Positions 50,302 through 62,559 are shown, numbered from the stretch's first letter. The stretch: DNA of 64,000 bases from Anopheles merus (GCF_017562075.2 NC_054084.1:12076745-12140744), one strand, 5' to 3'. Made by a program: numbers and translations. Notes: generated from the sequence alone by a model not told the origin.

Positions 50302-51781
50302 TTAAATCACCATCGAGGAGGAGGCCGTCCGCTTCGCCACCAGCAAATCGTTGTGCGACATCACGATACCGCCGATCAGTGACACGACCGCCCGGTCGAG
50401 CCAGGTGACCGGGTTCGGGTAGACCAGCCCACCCTCGTAGAAGCCGAGATGGCCACCGTTCGCCAGCTCGACGTACATCGTTTGGTTGTGGGCAGCTAGC
50501 AAATGCAGAGGAAGAAATCGTTGTTTTTTCAGATTCGTGGCCAGAGCAAAGCAAAAAATAAACAAAAACCCCCACTACTTACAGGCAAACTGTTTGACCG
50601 GTTCGAGCAAATTGTCCGGCACGAGCGGATCGTCCCGCGCGTTCACAAACACCATCGGGCGCTGGATGTTGGCGAGATAGTTGAGCGACGAGCTCCAGCT
50701 GTACATGTCCTTCACCGTCGGGAACTGGTGCACCCGGCGCGTGTACGCCTCGTCCAGCTCGGGCAGCGTGGCGGCCGCGGCAATGTCGCGCTCGTTCAGC
50801 TGATACCGCTGCTTGATGTCGTCCGACAGCAGTACGTGCCGGTGCTTCATGATGATGCTCTTCACGTTCTCCGTCAGCACGTACAGGTAGAACCGGTGGA
50901 AGTTTTGCCACTTCAGCAGCCACTGGGTGGCACTGGAAGGTGCACCGAATGAGAAGCAAAAACATGCATTACAAATCCATCTCCAGCTGCACGGCGATTT
51001 GCCGGCTAAGCTTGGGGGAGAGAGAGAGAGGAGAAGGTTCCACTTACACCACCGCATTGTAGCCCTGGCAGATCGAGACGCCACCGATGATGTTGGCCGG
51101 CCGCTTCGCCTCGCCGAGATACTTGGAGATGAGGTTGCCGCCGAGCGAAAAGCCAACCGAGACGATGTTCGTCGTCGGGTACTTCTTCAGCAGGCTGTTT
51201 ATCATCGCCGAGTAGTCGTCCGTGTGGCCTGCATGGGGTGAAAGAAGTTAGTTCACGTTCTTCATTGCTCACAAGTGCACTTGCTTACCGTAGGTGAAGA
51301 TTCGGCTCGATGTCACCTGCACGCTGTCGAGGACGCCGATATGATTCAGCACCGCACACCGGTACCCGTGGCACTGGGCGTAGTGCACGAACGTGCGGAT
51401 GTACACCGACTCGGACGAGTTGCCAATGCCCGGACAGATGGCCACGGTAATGTCGTCTGTGCATTTGCAAAAAAAAAAAAGAAGGGAAGGAAACGTGCAC
51501 ATTGCATTAATGAAGCGTCATTTTCGCGGGAAAGCCCATTAACCCATTGCGTGCATGACACGCATCCACACAGGGGTGGCTGGATCTGGATACGGAACTG
51601 CCACCTACCTTCAACCGTCGTAATTAGCGGCTGGTAAAGATCGTACGTTAGCGTGGACCCGTCCGTCAGCGCTAGGTAGACCCGTTCGCCCAGCGGCCAC
51701 GGACATTTGACGCGCCCCACGATACTGTGAATTATAGTCTGGATGTGTCCGCTAAAGCCCCACAGCCGGGTCGGAATGTAC
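50302..51781 (-). CDS. ABHD2: ABHD2-type alpha/beta hydrolase, 3' five exons (N-terminus not found)
   Basis: ABHD2-family proteins are membrane-anchored serine hydrolases that act on acylglycerols. Exons on the minus strand are 51,781-51,609, 51,456-51,289, 51,228-51,048, 50,932-50,583 and 50,495-50,302. The phases agree and introns are 60-152 bp with GT-AG borders. They encode about 354 residues. The visible part starts with YIPTRLWGFSGHIQT, continues through VAICPGIGNSSESVYIRTFV, the nucleophile elbow GFSLGGN (serine codon at 51,146-51,148), the acid in ARDDPLVPDN and the histidine in NGGHLGFYEGG, so the catalytic triad is intact. The first exon here begins with the last base of a codon, so upstream coding must exist. 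About 70-80 residues including the usual N-terminal membrane anchor are missing compared with relatives and may lie far upstream. The stop is TAA after SSMVI. Confidence 0.93.
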
Positions 51782-53084
51782 CTGGGTCGACGAGAGAGAG
51801 AAAGGCATAGAACATTAGTATCGTTCGGCTAGCATGAAATTTACGTTTTCAACGCAAAACCCGTGTTGCCGGGGGCGGGTAGAGCGATCTTAAAAGCGGG
51901 GGAGAATCGATAAGGACACACGGCTATGTCACGCACTCTGGCCGCTGAAGCGCAGAAACCGAATCACCTTGCCACATTACTCAATGGCACCTTCCAACAC
52001 CAACGCGCCCGCGATAAGAGAGTCTTGGTTGCCGAAAAAGGTTAAAGGTTACGTACGATTCGAAGGATTTCCGACCGGTCGAGGAGCGAGAGGAGGATTG
52101 GTTCTTGGGTTTTGGGGTAAATGTTTCTGCTTCCTGTGTTTCGATTTGATGTATGAGAATTCAACCCCACAACGAGGAAGGGAATGGGAACCACAATCCT
52201 TTCGCTTTTATCGTTCGCAATCTATCTCTGAGGGCGGGTTTCAAGGCTTGCGCTTGCGATAAATCAGTGACAACGTGTACACTACTCTCCCCGGTCGTTG
52301 CTGTCTTCCCGACACGCTTGAAACCGAAGATGGCTGGCACCGAAGGAGTAGATTAACCATCCTACACACCTGACACGTGTGCACGTGTACCTTTGTTTCA
52401 AGGTAACCCGTGCCCTCACACCCCAGCAGGGAAAGGTCACATCCGGGGGCATTTGTGCTGCTGTGATTGTGATTGCATTTCTTCGCCGGCAGTATGCCAC
52501 AACATGCCGCGTTGTTTAGAGCCCGCCGCGGCCTAGATTGCCCCGGAAGGAAACCAATAGCGTTGTGATGAATTACGACAAATTGCCGTATCGGGTATGG
52601 CAATCCGATGCCCGTGCACCGATTCAAAACGCAAATCCTTTTCCATGGAAGCGTTACCGGTTCAAAGGAGAGCTTTATATTACAAATAGGGACTGACTGG
52701 GGAGCAATTTTGGATGTTCATTGAAGAATAAGCGGCAGAAAAGCCTTTTTCTGGTAATCAGCTCTCGTTCGCTTGGTTATTCTTTACCAAATGTATGAGG
52801 TTTTCGACGGAAAGTGCTACTTTTGGTGTGCTGGTGATAAAGCTAGCACCATTCAGAATCTGAACGCCAAATATTTCCAAAAAAAATTAATCAAAACGAA
52901 ATAATTTAAAGAACATGGAATTTAGTATATAATTTACTATAACCATTTTCTTAAAGCATGATTTTTGCGTTGCCGAGTAGAAAAAAGACGCAAGGATGGA
53001 AATAATCAGCAATAGGAAATAGCGCAAAATAGTTCAGAAAGTGAGCCAAAAGTATCAGATCCCCTGAAAATGTTTGTATCACAT
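51782..53084. other. upstream intron or flank of ABHD2
   Basis: No exon continuing ABHD2 could be recognised here, so this is probably its large 5' intron. Composition is GC-moderate to about 52,650 and AT-rich afterwards. No other gene was seen. Confidence 0.45.
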
Positions 53085-53095
53085 AGTCTATGAAT

Positions 53096-53297
53096 TAGGG
53101 CTGGTCTCGTAGTACAGTACTCGTACGACTTAACAACATGCCCGTCATGGGTTCAAGCCTTGAAAGGATCGTTCCCTTATACGTAGGACTGATGACTATC
53201 TTGCTATGGTAATTAAAAATATATTGAAAGCCAAGCCCCACTAGTGGTACAGGCAGGCCTTGGCCGACAACGGTTGTTGTGCCAAAGAAGAAGAAGA
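53096..53297 (+). mobile_element. SINE200-like SINE with perfect 11-bp target duplication
   Basis: 202 bp flanked on both sides by AGTCTATGAAT (53,085-53,095 and 53,298-53,308). The head is tRNA-like: a TCGTAGTACAGTACTCG A-box region, then CGACTTAACAACATGCCCGT and a canonical B box GGGTTCAAGCC. The tail is a GAA repeat (53,284-53,297). Size, order and words match SINE200 of Anopheles gambiae as I know it. The intact duplication indicates a fairly young insertion, mobilised in trans by a LINE. Confidence 0.92.
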
Positions 53298-53308
53298 AGT
53301 CTATGAAT

Positions 53309-53425
53309 AATTTAAAAATCAATAAGGTAGAGAGGAAAATTTCCGAAGATCAGAGTTGCTTTATTTAGTTTTACTCAAACTAAATATGTGTATCCTTAAG
53401 TTGTTTTGTATGTTGTATTTCAATA
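53309..53425. other. short AT-rich spacer
   Basis: Nothing recognised between the SINE and the foldback element. Confidence 0.5.
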
Positions 53426-53940
53426 CAGAGTTTTACAAGTAACTTTCGAATGTAGCATAAATATTCAACGCCACCAAGATGTTTTTCAACAGCTGCTAAG
53501 CGGTGTATTTGCTTCCTAATGAAATTTCAGTTTGTACACATGATTTTCAACACATCACATAGAAGGGTTAGTTAGACTCAATCCAGCTTGGGGCGTGTTG
53601 AATATCAAACTGATGAAATTAACACATAAGATGATGGAAATGCAATGTCAGATTGATGTGGATTAACACCTTGTACGCGGTGAATAACAACGTTTACATT
53701 CGAAACTGGCATGAAAAACCCTGTATTAACTTCAACTTCTTCAGTATGATTTTCAACACTTCTCAAGCTGAACTGAATTCGACCGTTCTTTGTGATGTTT
53801 TGAAAATCATGAGTAAAAACTAAAAATTCATTTCACGTGTAAAAACTGAAGCAAGTGTACCGTTTGACAGCTGTTGAAAAACACATTGGAGGCGGTGAAT
53901 AATTATGTACACATTCCAAAGTAATTCGTAAAACCCTCTA
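53426..53940. mobile_element. 515-bp foldback element with long inverted arms
   Basis: The left arm from CAGAGTTTTACAAGTAACTT is matched by the reverse complement of the right end (AGAGGGTTTTACGAATTACT). The pairing continues through TTTTTCAACAGCTG (left about 53,482; right complement about 53,873) and CATGATTTTCAACACATCAC (left about 53,540) to about 53,640. Each arm therefore spans roughly 200 bp and most of the element is stem. An inner segment (about 53,660-53,735) again resembles the tip and subterminal part, in the orientation of the right arm. There is no coding capacity and no clear target duplication. Confidence 0.8.
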
Positions 53941-55481
53941 AAAGGATTGAACGATTTTTTAACAATGCTTAGACAAAAGAAGACTTTTGTACTTCCTTAT
54001 TTTTTATTGACAATTTTACGAAAACACGGAAGCAATCTAATCAACGGTTGGGGAAAGGAATGGTTTTTTAGAACCAGGTAAGCAAATTCCAAATTAGATG
54101 GAATGCAGAACGCTCTATTCTGAACTTTTTTTTTATCATTCTTCCAACGCACTGTTCCGTTTCTACGAAGTTCAAATTTCCTCTCATCAAGGTTTCGTCG
54201 TATTTTTAAAGGTTATGCTATTGTTGAAACAAGAGATTACTTCAAAATTGTGTTTTGAAAAATGGTAGCAATTGGAATTGGAAAACCCATTTTCCCCTTT
54301 CCAGTTATCGTACACTCCTGAAAAAACAACCAAATTGTGAATTGGGTTTGGGTGCATCGAAATCACTCGCACAAAATCCCAAACCCACCCACCAAACAGT
54401 GTAACCTTCCACGAAGCAGATCCAATCTTGTAACGCTGCTGCTTCGGCAACAAAGTATCCGTATCTCCTCTGTGCGGTGCGGAAAAACAAACTTCTGTTT
54501 TGTACTCTCATCGCATCCGGCTGCTGCGTGTGGCTTACACAGCTGGCCAGCATTCCCAGGAAACTTTTTATCAAACCGTGATACGGGAAAGCTGATCTTG
54601 AGACCTTGACATGTCTTGGAAAATATCCCCAAACACCCGCCGCCAATGGCAACTGTATCCGGTGGTGAGCTTCCTTTCCACTGGCAAGAAAGAACCGATT
54701 GGAAAGCATCTCTCTCACCCTCCGCTTGGAAGGAACAAGGCAACAAGGCAACACAGTTTTCCACACAACAACAACAACAGCTCTGGTACTGTGGCGCGCT
54801 CGATCGATTCACCCAAGGGGTAAAGGTTATAATTTTCCCTCAGGTTAGCAATTTGCTGTTGCCTGCCTGCCTGCCGGTGTGTGTGTGCGCTATCGAGCCC
54901 GACGCATCCGTTGATTCACGCCACGGTCGTATTGTGTTGGCGCCAACGGGTGTCAAATGGCGTGCTATGGTCAGTGGAAGAGTGGGAAACAGGACTCGGG
55001 TTTTGGGAGCGGAGTATGTAATCGGTGGGTAGGGCACACTGTCACTCGCATTAAAGGTGGTGATTTGCTTAAAAGTAGAGATAATGGAGAGCTTTTGAAC
55101 TATGATGATAGATTGTTAAACATACAGCAAAGGGTTTTAAGATGACCATTATGACAAAAACAAAGCATTGATTTTGATATAAATATTCTCTTTGGAGTCG
55201 CTTAGGCTCCATGTTTCGAAGGGAATTTAGTACAGCCTGCAAACGCTTTCCCATAGATTGCTTATTCCATAAACACATAGTTTTTTTGCTTAAAAATTAA
55301 ATGCAGTTGCACTTTACATTGAACGTTTCGGAAGCATCGACTGATACTGATAAAGCACACGTCGACAATTTACAATGTACACCCAATGCAGCAAGGGACT
55401 ACCTTTTGATATGCATTTTGATTATGGAATAGTGATGTGCTCTCTGGAGCGCACCCACGGCTCCGATCCTACTCCGACTGT
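53941..55481. other. gene-free stretch
   Basis: AT-rich to 54.3 kb, then GC-moderate to 55.05 kb, then AT-rich. Short frames only. No ABHD2 upstream exon or other gene was identified. Confidence 0.45.
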
Positions 55482-56210
55482 TCGTCCGGAGTTGGAGTCG
55501 TCCGGAGTTGGAGTCGTCCGGAGTTGGAGTCGTCCGGAGTTGGAGTCGTCCGGAGTTGGAGACGTCAGGAGTTGGAGTCGTCAGGAGTTGAAGTCGTCCG
55601 GAGTTGGAGTCGTCCGGAGTTGGAGTCGTCCAGAGTTGGAGTCGTCCGGAGTTGGAGTCGTCCGGAGTAGGAGTCGTCCGGAGTTGGAGTCGTCCGGAGT
55701 TGGAGTCGTCCGGAGTTGGAGTCGTCCGGAGTTGAAGTCGTCCGGAGTCGGAGTCGTCCGGAGTTGGAGTCGTCCGGAGTTGGAGTCGTTCGGAGTTGGA
55801 GTCGTCCGGAGTTGGAGTCGTCCGGAGTTGGAGTCGTCCGGAGTTGGAGTCGTTCGGAGTTGAAGTCGTCCGGAGTTGGAGTCGTCCGGAGTTGTAGTCG
55901 TCCGGAGTTGAAGTCGTCCGGAGTTGGAGTCGTCCGGAGTTGGAGTCATCTGGAGTTGGAGTCGTCCGGAGTTGGAGTCGTCCGGAGTTGGAGTCATCCG
56001 AAGTTGGAGTCGTCCGGAGTTGGAGTCGTATGGAGTCGCACGGAGTGGTACGGAGTAGTCCGGAGTCGTTCAGAAACGTCTGGAGCCATTCGGAACCGGT
56101 CGAAATCGCCCAGAGTCGTCCGAAGTTGTTCGAAGTCGTCAAGGGTTGTTCAGGGTCTTCCAGGGTCGTCAGGAGTCGTCCGGAGTCTGAGTTTGTCCGG
56201 AGGAGAATCA
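55482..56210 (+). repeat. 16-bp minisatellite, about 34 good units plus decayed edge
   Basis: The unit GTTGGAGTCGTCCGGA is repeated at exact 16-bp spacing from 55,482 to about 56,060. Single-base variants are scattered (GTTGAAGTC, GTCCAGAG, GTAGGAGTC). 56,060-56,210 holds decayed units (GGAGTCGTTCAGAAACG, CGAAGTCGTC). Three units make 48 bp, so an open frame yields a 16-residue repeat such as ESSGVGVVRSWSRPEL on the plus strand and TTPTPDDSNSGRLQLR on the minus strand. The long frames this creates are by-products. Confidence 0.95.
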
Positions 56211-56320
56211 ACTGGAACATGACGTGCAATGTGCTTGTGATGAAGCATTTCATTTCGTTGTGTTCTTTATCTTTCACTGTGCGTGTGCATTTCGTATACA
56301 GTCCATTGGTTCAAAGGCCA

Positions 56321-56445
56321 ACTCTGGACGACTCCGAATCCGACCGATTCCGGACGACTGAAGACGACTTAGTCTCCGGACGACTTCAGGCGATTCCAGA
56401 CGGCTCCAGACGATTCTGAATGACTCCGGATAATGCTGGGCGGAG
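56321..56445 (-). repeat. short decayed array of the same minisatellite, reversed
   Basis: GGACGACTCCGAATCCGACC and following words (CCGGACGACT, CCGGACGACTTCAGGCGATT) are the reverse complement of the 16-bp unit family, in diverged form. A spacer of about 110 bp separates it from the main array. Confidence 0.7.
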
Positions 56446-59400
56446 TCTACTCCAGAGTTTTGTCAACAGTATCCATCACTTATATAGAAAGCGACAACAC
56501 GTTTGCAATAAAAACCTTCTTCCATCGAGCTGCTTAAAACAGCACATCCGGCATTCGACAGCCAAGGGGACTTGTGTGATTGCGCATTATACATTATACC
56601 GGCGGAAGCAAGATTGAGTGTTGACCAACGCCACACTTCTTCTGCAGTTGTGTGTCAGCACACTTTTACACCGACGACAAATGCATAATAAATTGAAAGG
56701 ACATTTGCTGCCAATAGTGACGAGGGAGGAAGCAGCAGCAAGTGTAGGAATGATTTATCTTATACGCCTTTCCTTCCCGTGTCCCGCCTGTTCCTGCACG
56801 TCGGAAGGAAAAAAGGGCCATTTTTCAAAGTGGACGGCAGCGACCAGCATACGAAACACGTTCTTCGAAATACCGAAATCAATCGTAGATGACAATTCGG
56901 TTGATGTGTGGCAACAGTCGGAAAACAGGAAAGAATAGCCCCCCCCCACCCCCTTGTCGTGTTCCATTAACTCGTTCCCCATCGACGGACCAACTGATAG
57001 CGGCGCACCGGGCGGCGATAGAGGGGAGCCCATTATTGAGAGTGATTTTATGAATAAAAAATAAACTTCATTCGATTGCGGACGTGTCATACACATGTGT
57101 TGTTTGTTTGTGTTCTTGTCACGTAAGTGTAAGCGCTCTGCCTAGATGACATTGAAAAGGTTGCTTGGAATGAAATGCTGGAATAAAACAAATTCAATTT
57201 TAGATTTTTCCTTTGCTTTCCAGCACGCACGAACGCTTTCAATTTGCATATTACAGTTGCCGGAGTAATTTAATCCCACCACTGTCACGTTATCATATTT
57301 CGGACATTTTAAACATTTGTTCCACCCATTTGAAAAGCGATACGGGTAGGCAATTAATTTGACACTGCACAGAGCCACCACCGGGCGTATTTGTTGTCGC
57401 AACAGCAGAATTTCCCGCAAAGCGTGGCGCTGCATTGTGCGTTGTAAAATTTAATTGAGTCAGCGATCCGGTTACATTTTACATGAGTCCGGTCGGGTAG
57501 GGAAGCTTAGGAAAGCTCCCAGTGCTTTGTAGCGCTCACCTCCGCTTGCATCTCTCCAAAATCCCACCAGCCAGACCTCAGCCTTTCTGAAGCGCCAGCA
57601 AGGAAATTCACAAAACCAAGGCCACAGACAGGCGCTTGGACATCATTAAGGGCACGGTGTCCTGGGGCGTAACAGCAGTTAGTAGCTCGTTTCACCGTCT
57701 GGCTTTGGGTAGACTCTGATTCGGATAAAATGTGCACACCAAAATACACACAAACAAGGAATGGAATCGTTTATCATGATCCGCTTTCGGCCAGGAGATC
57801 GCCGGACACAAATCCTCGGAACAAGTCCCGGCCCGGGCGCTGCGGTGTATTTTTGACTTTATCAAAACCCTGTAGGGTTTCCTGGGGATTTCTTTATTTT
57901 ATTACTGCTTTCGGACAGTCATCTTAGTGCTGTTTGATGAAGTTTCGCGCCGTCGTACCTCTGTTGACGCTGGACATAAAAATGCTTCAAAAGCGCTCCT
58001 GTGAAGGCAAAATGCCGAAGGGATGTCTTTGGGGCATACTGGACACACCAGATGTATTTCTTTTTCCGCTCATCGTTTCTGTTCTCATTTACACTTTTTT
58101 AGCAAACCTGAGAAAGCGAAGAGTTGTTATTTTCTCCTACGGTGTTGTGCCTTTTTTGCGCGCTATTTGCACCTATTTTTCACTTTCGACATTCGACGCA
58201 TTCGGACGGGAAGCATGAAAGCCAGCAGCTAATCGACAATGAAATTGGTGCGGTTTACATTTTACGCTTGCCCTAAATTGCCTAACATTTGTCCATTTTA
58301 CCGTGTTTACCGTGTTTTTAGCTTCCCTTTTTTTGCAACCAGCATGTAATGACGAGGGAAGTGTACCGGTCTTCCAATGTAGAGTGTTTTCATTAATTAA
58401 TTAGACTTTTATTTCCTCCCTTTATTTAATGCGACTATGAATGACCATAGAGGACGATGAATGATTGTTATGCAAAATGACAACAACGGAAGCAATCCCC
58501 TGGAGGTTGGAGAGCTGAGGCATATTGACAGTGAAAATGAAAGTTAATTAATAGCATGTCGTTGCTGTTTTTGTTTTGGAGCAAAGTACAGACTTCAAAA
58601 ACGTTTGCGCGAATCGTTTTGATGACATTTAATTATTTCAATCAAAACGAAGTTCACAAAAGGGTAATTGGAATAATTTAATTATTAAAAAAAAGAAGAC
58701 AATACAAGTAAAAAGTGATGTAATTTGAAATGAAATTGAACCGTGTCCTCCACATTTCATCCGTCGCGATAGTAAATACGATTGTGCAGAATTAGTCCTT
58801 CAGTACGATTGGTTGACAATAGTACAATCCCTTTTAATAGAAAACTGTCTGCAACTTAAATTGAAATCCATCCTTCAACTAGCACATCTTGTTCACCATC
58901 CATCTCGACCATCCTCAAGCAGCAGCAGCAGCAGCAGCAGCACGTCAAACGCCATACGGTCGAGGATCTATGCGGGCTGATCGCGCCCGTCCATCGTCGA
59001 CGACAATTTGGAAGATAGCAAGCTCCACTAAATCCCTGGAACAATTGCTCCAGCAGCATCAGGCTCTGTCCTCTTCTTTCGACTAAGCTACAAGGAAAGG
59101 AGACATTTCCCATACCGAAGGAGGACACAAACTCCCCACAATCTTCCCTTACCAAGGGACTGGGAATGGATTTTCCACGAAACGCCGGTTCAATTTACCA
59201 AACCACCAGTAGCAGCAAGCGCACACATTCTTCGTACCTTTGGCAGCTCCAGCAATTTTCCGAAAAATGAAGTAATGCTCCCGAGCTCAATGGTTAGCCA
59301 AGAGGGTGAGTTGTGTGTTAGATAAGGGCACATCCCAATTCACCCCAAGGCGGTTCGTCAAACCGCACGGCATGCAGACACACGTGCGTCATTATTCCAT

Positions 59401-61896
59401 TGACAGGAACGCCACACCGAAAAACAAGATTGGTTGCAAATTTCCCCCAAACAGAGTTGGCTAGATATCGTCGAAATGGGAAGAGCGTAGGTGGAAATCA
59501 ATGTTGACCCCAAAAATGTCACACGCAACAATAATGTGTAATGATTGCTGCCGTCGGGCGGAATAACGCTGACTGTGAGTGGACCGTCGCTCGCCCTTAA
59601 ATTGATGTGGATGGCGTAGAGTAGAGGCAACAGCATCACCACCCCAGCACCAGCCCAGTTTGATGCGTGTCTCTACACCATTTCAATTTCCGTTCACTGA
59701 CCACAGATTGCAGGATGATGGGCGCTTCGCACGGTTCCCCATTTTTCCCAGCCTGGGCAGAATGGCGCATTGCTACCAGCACAGCAAGCGTAAGGCAAAG
59801 CAAAAAAAAGAGAGAACAAGAGCGGGAGATTTACTTGTTGAGCGCAACATAAAGGCCAACAGGGAATAAAATGTCAGATTTATTCGGCCGATTGGACGAT
59901 ATTGCACGGTTTGTGGCACTCTAAAAGCCCAACCCCCGCACAGTTCATTCCGGTTCGTATCGAAATTTATGGTATGCTTAGTGTCACCAGGCACCCACTC
60001 ACCGGCAGAAGCCATTGCCTCGCAAGGCTATGAGGCAGACCACAACGTCTTATGAGGGCAGAAAGGAAGCGTCCAGCGGCTCATGTATGGTTTATTACGC
60101 TTCCCAGTTCGGAAAGCTCCTAGCGACACACTGGATTATGCACGTGCTGTCCTTAGGCTTAAGGTTGGCAGGATGTTCCACCCATACCATACCATAATAT
60201 TGCCTTCCTGCAGACACACCACGTGGAATACAAAAGGTGACAAGTGCGGAATGTTGCTTGGAGCTTGATGGGGCTCACTGCCAAGACGGCAAAGAAGTAG
60301 GACAGCCGGCTGCTGGCGTTTCCCACCGGGACTGATTAAAGGAATTTAGCTGGACGACAGGGAAACGTCCCATTTTGTGACCTACCGTAAGGATGTGGAA
60401 TGACGTTTAATTAAATCGAATTAAGTATTGCCCCGATGGATGTAATGGAAATGAAAATGGAGCAAAACTGTCCGGATGGGTTGTATAAAGATATGTAAAA
60501 TTATGTTATAGTGACTAAGTCAACAAGAGAAATTGACGAAAATGTTGTGAAACAACTCATGTTAGTTGCATTTATCCGCGTAGGTAGACTCATTTTTTAT
60601 ACATTTTCATTAAAATTCAAAACTGATTAAAATGAAAACAACAGAAAATTCATATCCAATAGCCATAATCATTGCTATTGAATATGAACCGCTTGTAAAG
60701 GTAACAAAAGATTCACTTTAAATGATAATCAAGAAAGCCTTTCTTCATATGTGCACACCATCAGGCTTTAGCACTCCATCGGTTGAATGACCCAACCATG
60801 TCAAAGCAACATTAAGACCGGGTGCAAAAGAAAACACAAAAAACCGCTTTGCCATTTTTTTTGTTTGCTCATTCATTACACAATAAACGCGAAGAAAGCG
60901 AAGAAAGAGGAAGTTAGGTATAAAACATACCGCTAATCGGGTTTGCAACGGGACGGGGACAAGCATAACAATGCAGAAAGAAGTAGAAGAAAAAAAGCAA
61001 TCACGAAACACACATGAAAATGAGAGAAAATGGCAAATGAAAAAAAAACGCCCACAGTAAAACGAAACGAGCGATAGAGAGAGAGCAATGGAGAAGAAAT
61101 TTGCGAGCACTACGTACGAAACTGTAATTCAACAGAGCAACTTGGTGAACAAGAAATACGAAACGAAACAGTTAAGCAGAGGCGGTGGGGCGATGAAAAC
61201 AACAACGTCCGGGGGGCGCGATCCACAATCAGCGCAAAGCGCGGGGCAAAATGGACAAAATGGAGGAAAAGGCGCTGCCGTACTGTCCGTGCCACATGAT
61301 GTGCAATCTTCTCGCTTCCTCATTGCAGCTGATGCGCAGGTGCATCGTAATGAATGTGAGGGTTGATGCATTGATGACTTGGTGGAAAGGTGGCGCCGAG
61401 CTGTGCAGTAGTAAATGGACAACGATAGCTAAGCGACCGAGAGCAAAGGCAAACGCATGTGTATCATTCACCAGCTATGCACGCGAGTGCTGCATCATGA
61501 ATGAATGGATAAAAGGGTGAAAATTCGACAGGGATGGAAAGGGAAGGGGTCTTTTATTACTGCACTTCACTGCACCGAGGCTTACGTCATCGGCAAATGG
61601 AAGTGAGTTTGCAAAAAAAAAATAGCTATTTTATGCAATAACGAGACTAGAAATAAACGAACAAATGAACGGATGCTTTACGTTTAAGGCATACACGTTT
61701 GATTAGTTCCAACTGTTGGTGTATGGAGCATAATTAAAACTACTCTCAGTACAGTATATGCTGGCGGGTTTGTGCAGACACAGATAATAGAGTTAGATTA
61801 TTAGATACCGTGACTTTGATTTTTTAGCAATAAACTACCAAAAAATAATTGGAGAATTGAGGAAAAAAGGGTTCCTACGAGATTATTTAATTATTG
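56446..61896. other. gene-free stretch
   Basis: Alternating GC-moderate and AT-rich sequence. Landmarks are an (AGC)8 tract at 58,918-58,941, a C-rich run near 56,941, a minus-strand ATG followed within 13 bases by a GTGAGT donor-like site near 60,000-60,015, and a GA tract near 61,076 just before a 92-codon ATG frame (61,088-61,366, plus). None of these is supported well enough to call a gene. Confidence 0.4.
58918..58941. repeat. (AGC)8 microsatellite
   Basis: Eight uninterrupted AGC triplets, not within a supported coding exon. Confidence 0.95.
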
Positions 61897-62434
61897 GGGG
61901 CCTTCACGATTCTAGTTAGTTTTTTGTATGGAGTTTGACAGTTGGAGGCTGAAATCATATAAACACTCCATACAAAACCACACTAAAAACTAGCCTGCAA
62001 TTTTCAGTCTAGATTATTCTAGCCACAAAGCTAGAATTAGATTCGAGTACCTGCTCGAAAACATGGTTTTGTTTACATTTATCCCAAGGTGCATTAAAGA
62101 AATCATGTAATCGAATCTGGAATCAAAGTGTATGTAGTCCAGATGGTCTCATAACATGTTTGTTATAACCAAAATTGAATATCACTTTTTGACAGAACGA
62201 GTGAAAACTTTTGCTCCAACGAGCTTTCTGGAGGCTTGACGAATACTCAAAACACGCTTAAAATCTTCATTCAGAAGCAGAAGCGATAAAAATCAGTCTT
62301 CTAAATGCATACACATTGGAATAAGCCCACCTGTATATTATACTCACTTAGATAGCTGCTCGAAAACTGCTATACAATGCAAACAGCTGACAGGCTGAAA
62401 TTTCAGCCTACGAGCTTCAAACGGAAAGGGCCCC
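61897..62434. mobile_element. 538-bp inverted-repeat element with 7-bp duplication
   Basis: The left tip GGGGCCTTCACG and the right tip (reverse complement GGGGCCCTTTCCG) are flanked by ATTATTG on both sides (61,890-61,896 and 62,435-62,441). Subterminal AGGCTGAAAT occurs at about 61,949 and, inverted, at about 62,400. A nested inverted repeat lies in the left part, with TTTTGTATGGAGT at about 61,926 facing ACTCCATACAAAA at about 61,967. It is non-coding. The superfamily is not assigned. Confidence 0.7.
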
Positions 62435-62559
62435 ATTATTGATTATTAAAGACGCAATTTCCAGGGAGCATATTAATTCCAAGAGACATAATAAGACATA
62501 TTCGTTCCAGGAACTTTTCCATAACCCGTACTACTGAATTTAATTCTTGGAAGTCTTGG

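Noticed and set aside
52241..52627. Minus-strand frame ending in a donor-like AAAG|GTACAC as upstream ABHD2 exon
   Set aside because: The translation does not resemble an ABHD2 N-terminus (no membrane anchor or CP-L-block) and the phase was not shown to fit the exon at 51,781.
53096..53170. tRNA gene (B box GGGTTCAAGCC)
   Set aside because: The head is tRNA-derived but lacks a foldable acceptor and anticodon arm, is followed by a SINE body and GAA tail, and is flanked by a target duplication.
55399..56277. Nearly 300-codon minus-strand frame with TTPTPDDSNSGRLQLR repeats
   Set aside because: It is produced by the 16-bp minisatellite. The opposite strand is open in the same way, and there is no unique coding sequence of note at either end.
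57937..58218. 93-codon plus-strand ATG frame with a hydrophobic stretch
   Set aside because: No family resemblance, no polyadenylation signal nearby, and it lies in repeat-flanked DNA.
59358..59642. Minus-strand frame with a signal-peptide-like start (MLLPLLYAIHINLRAS)
   Set aside because: A short hydrophobic start is common by chance. The remainder shows no domain and there is no supporting splice context for ABHD2.
61088..61366. 92-codon plus-strand ATG frame after a GA tract (MEKKFASTTYETVIQQ)
   Set aside because: Its composition is somewhat protein-like, but there is no recognised domain, no splice site that extends it, and another frame overlaps it. Left as undecided rather than called.
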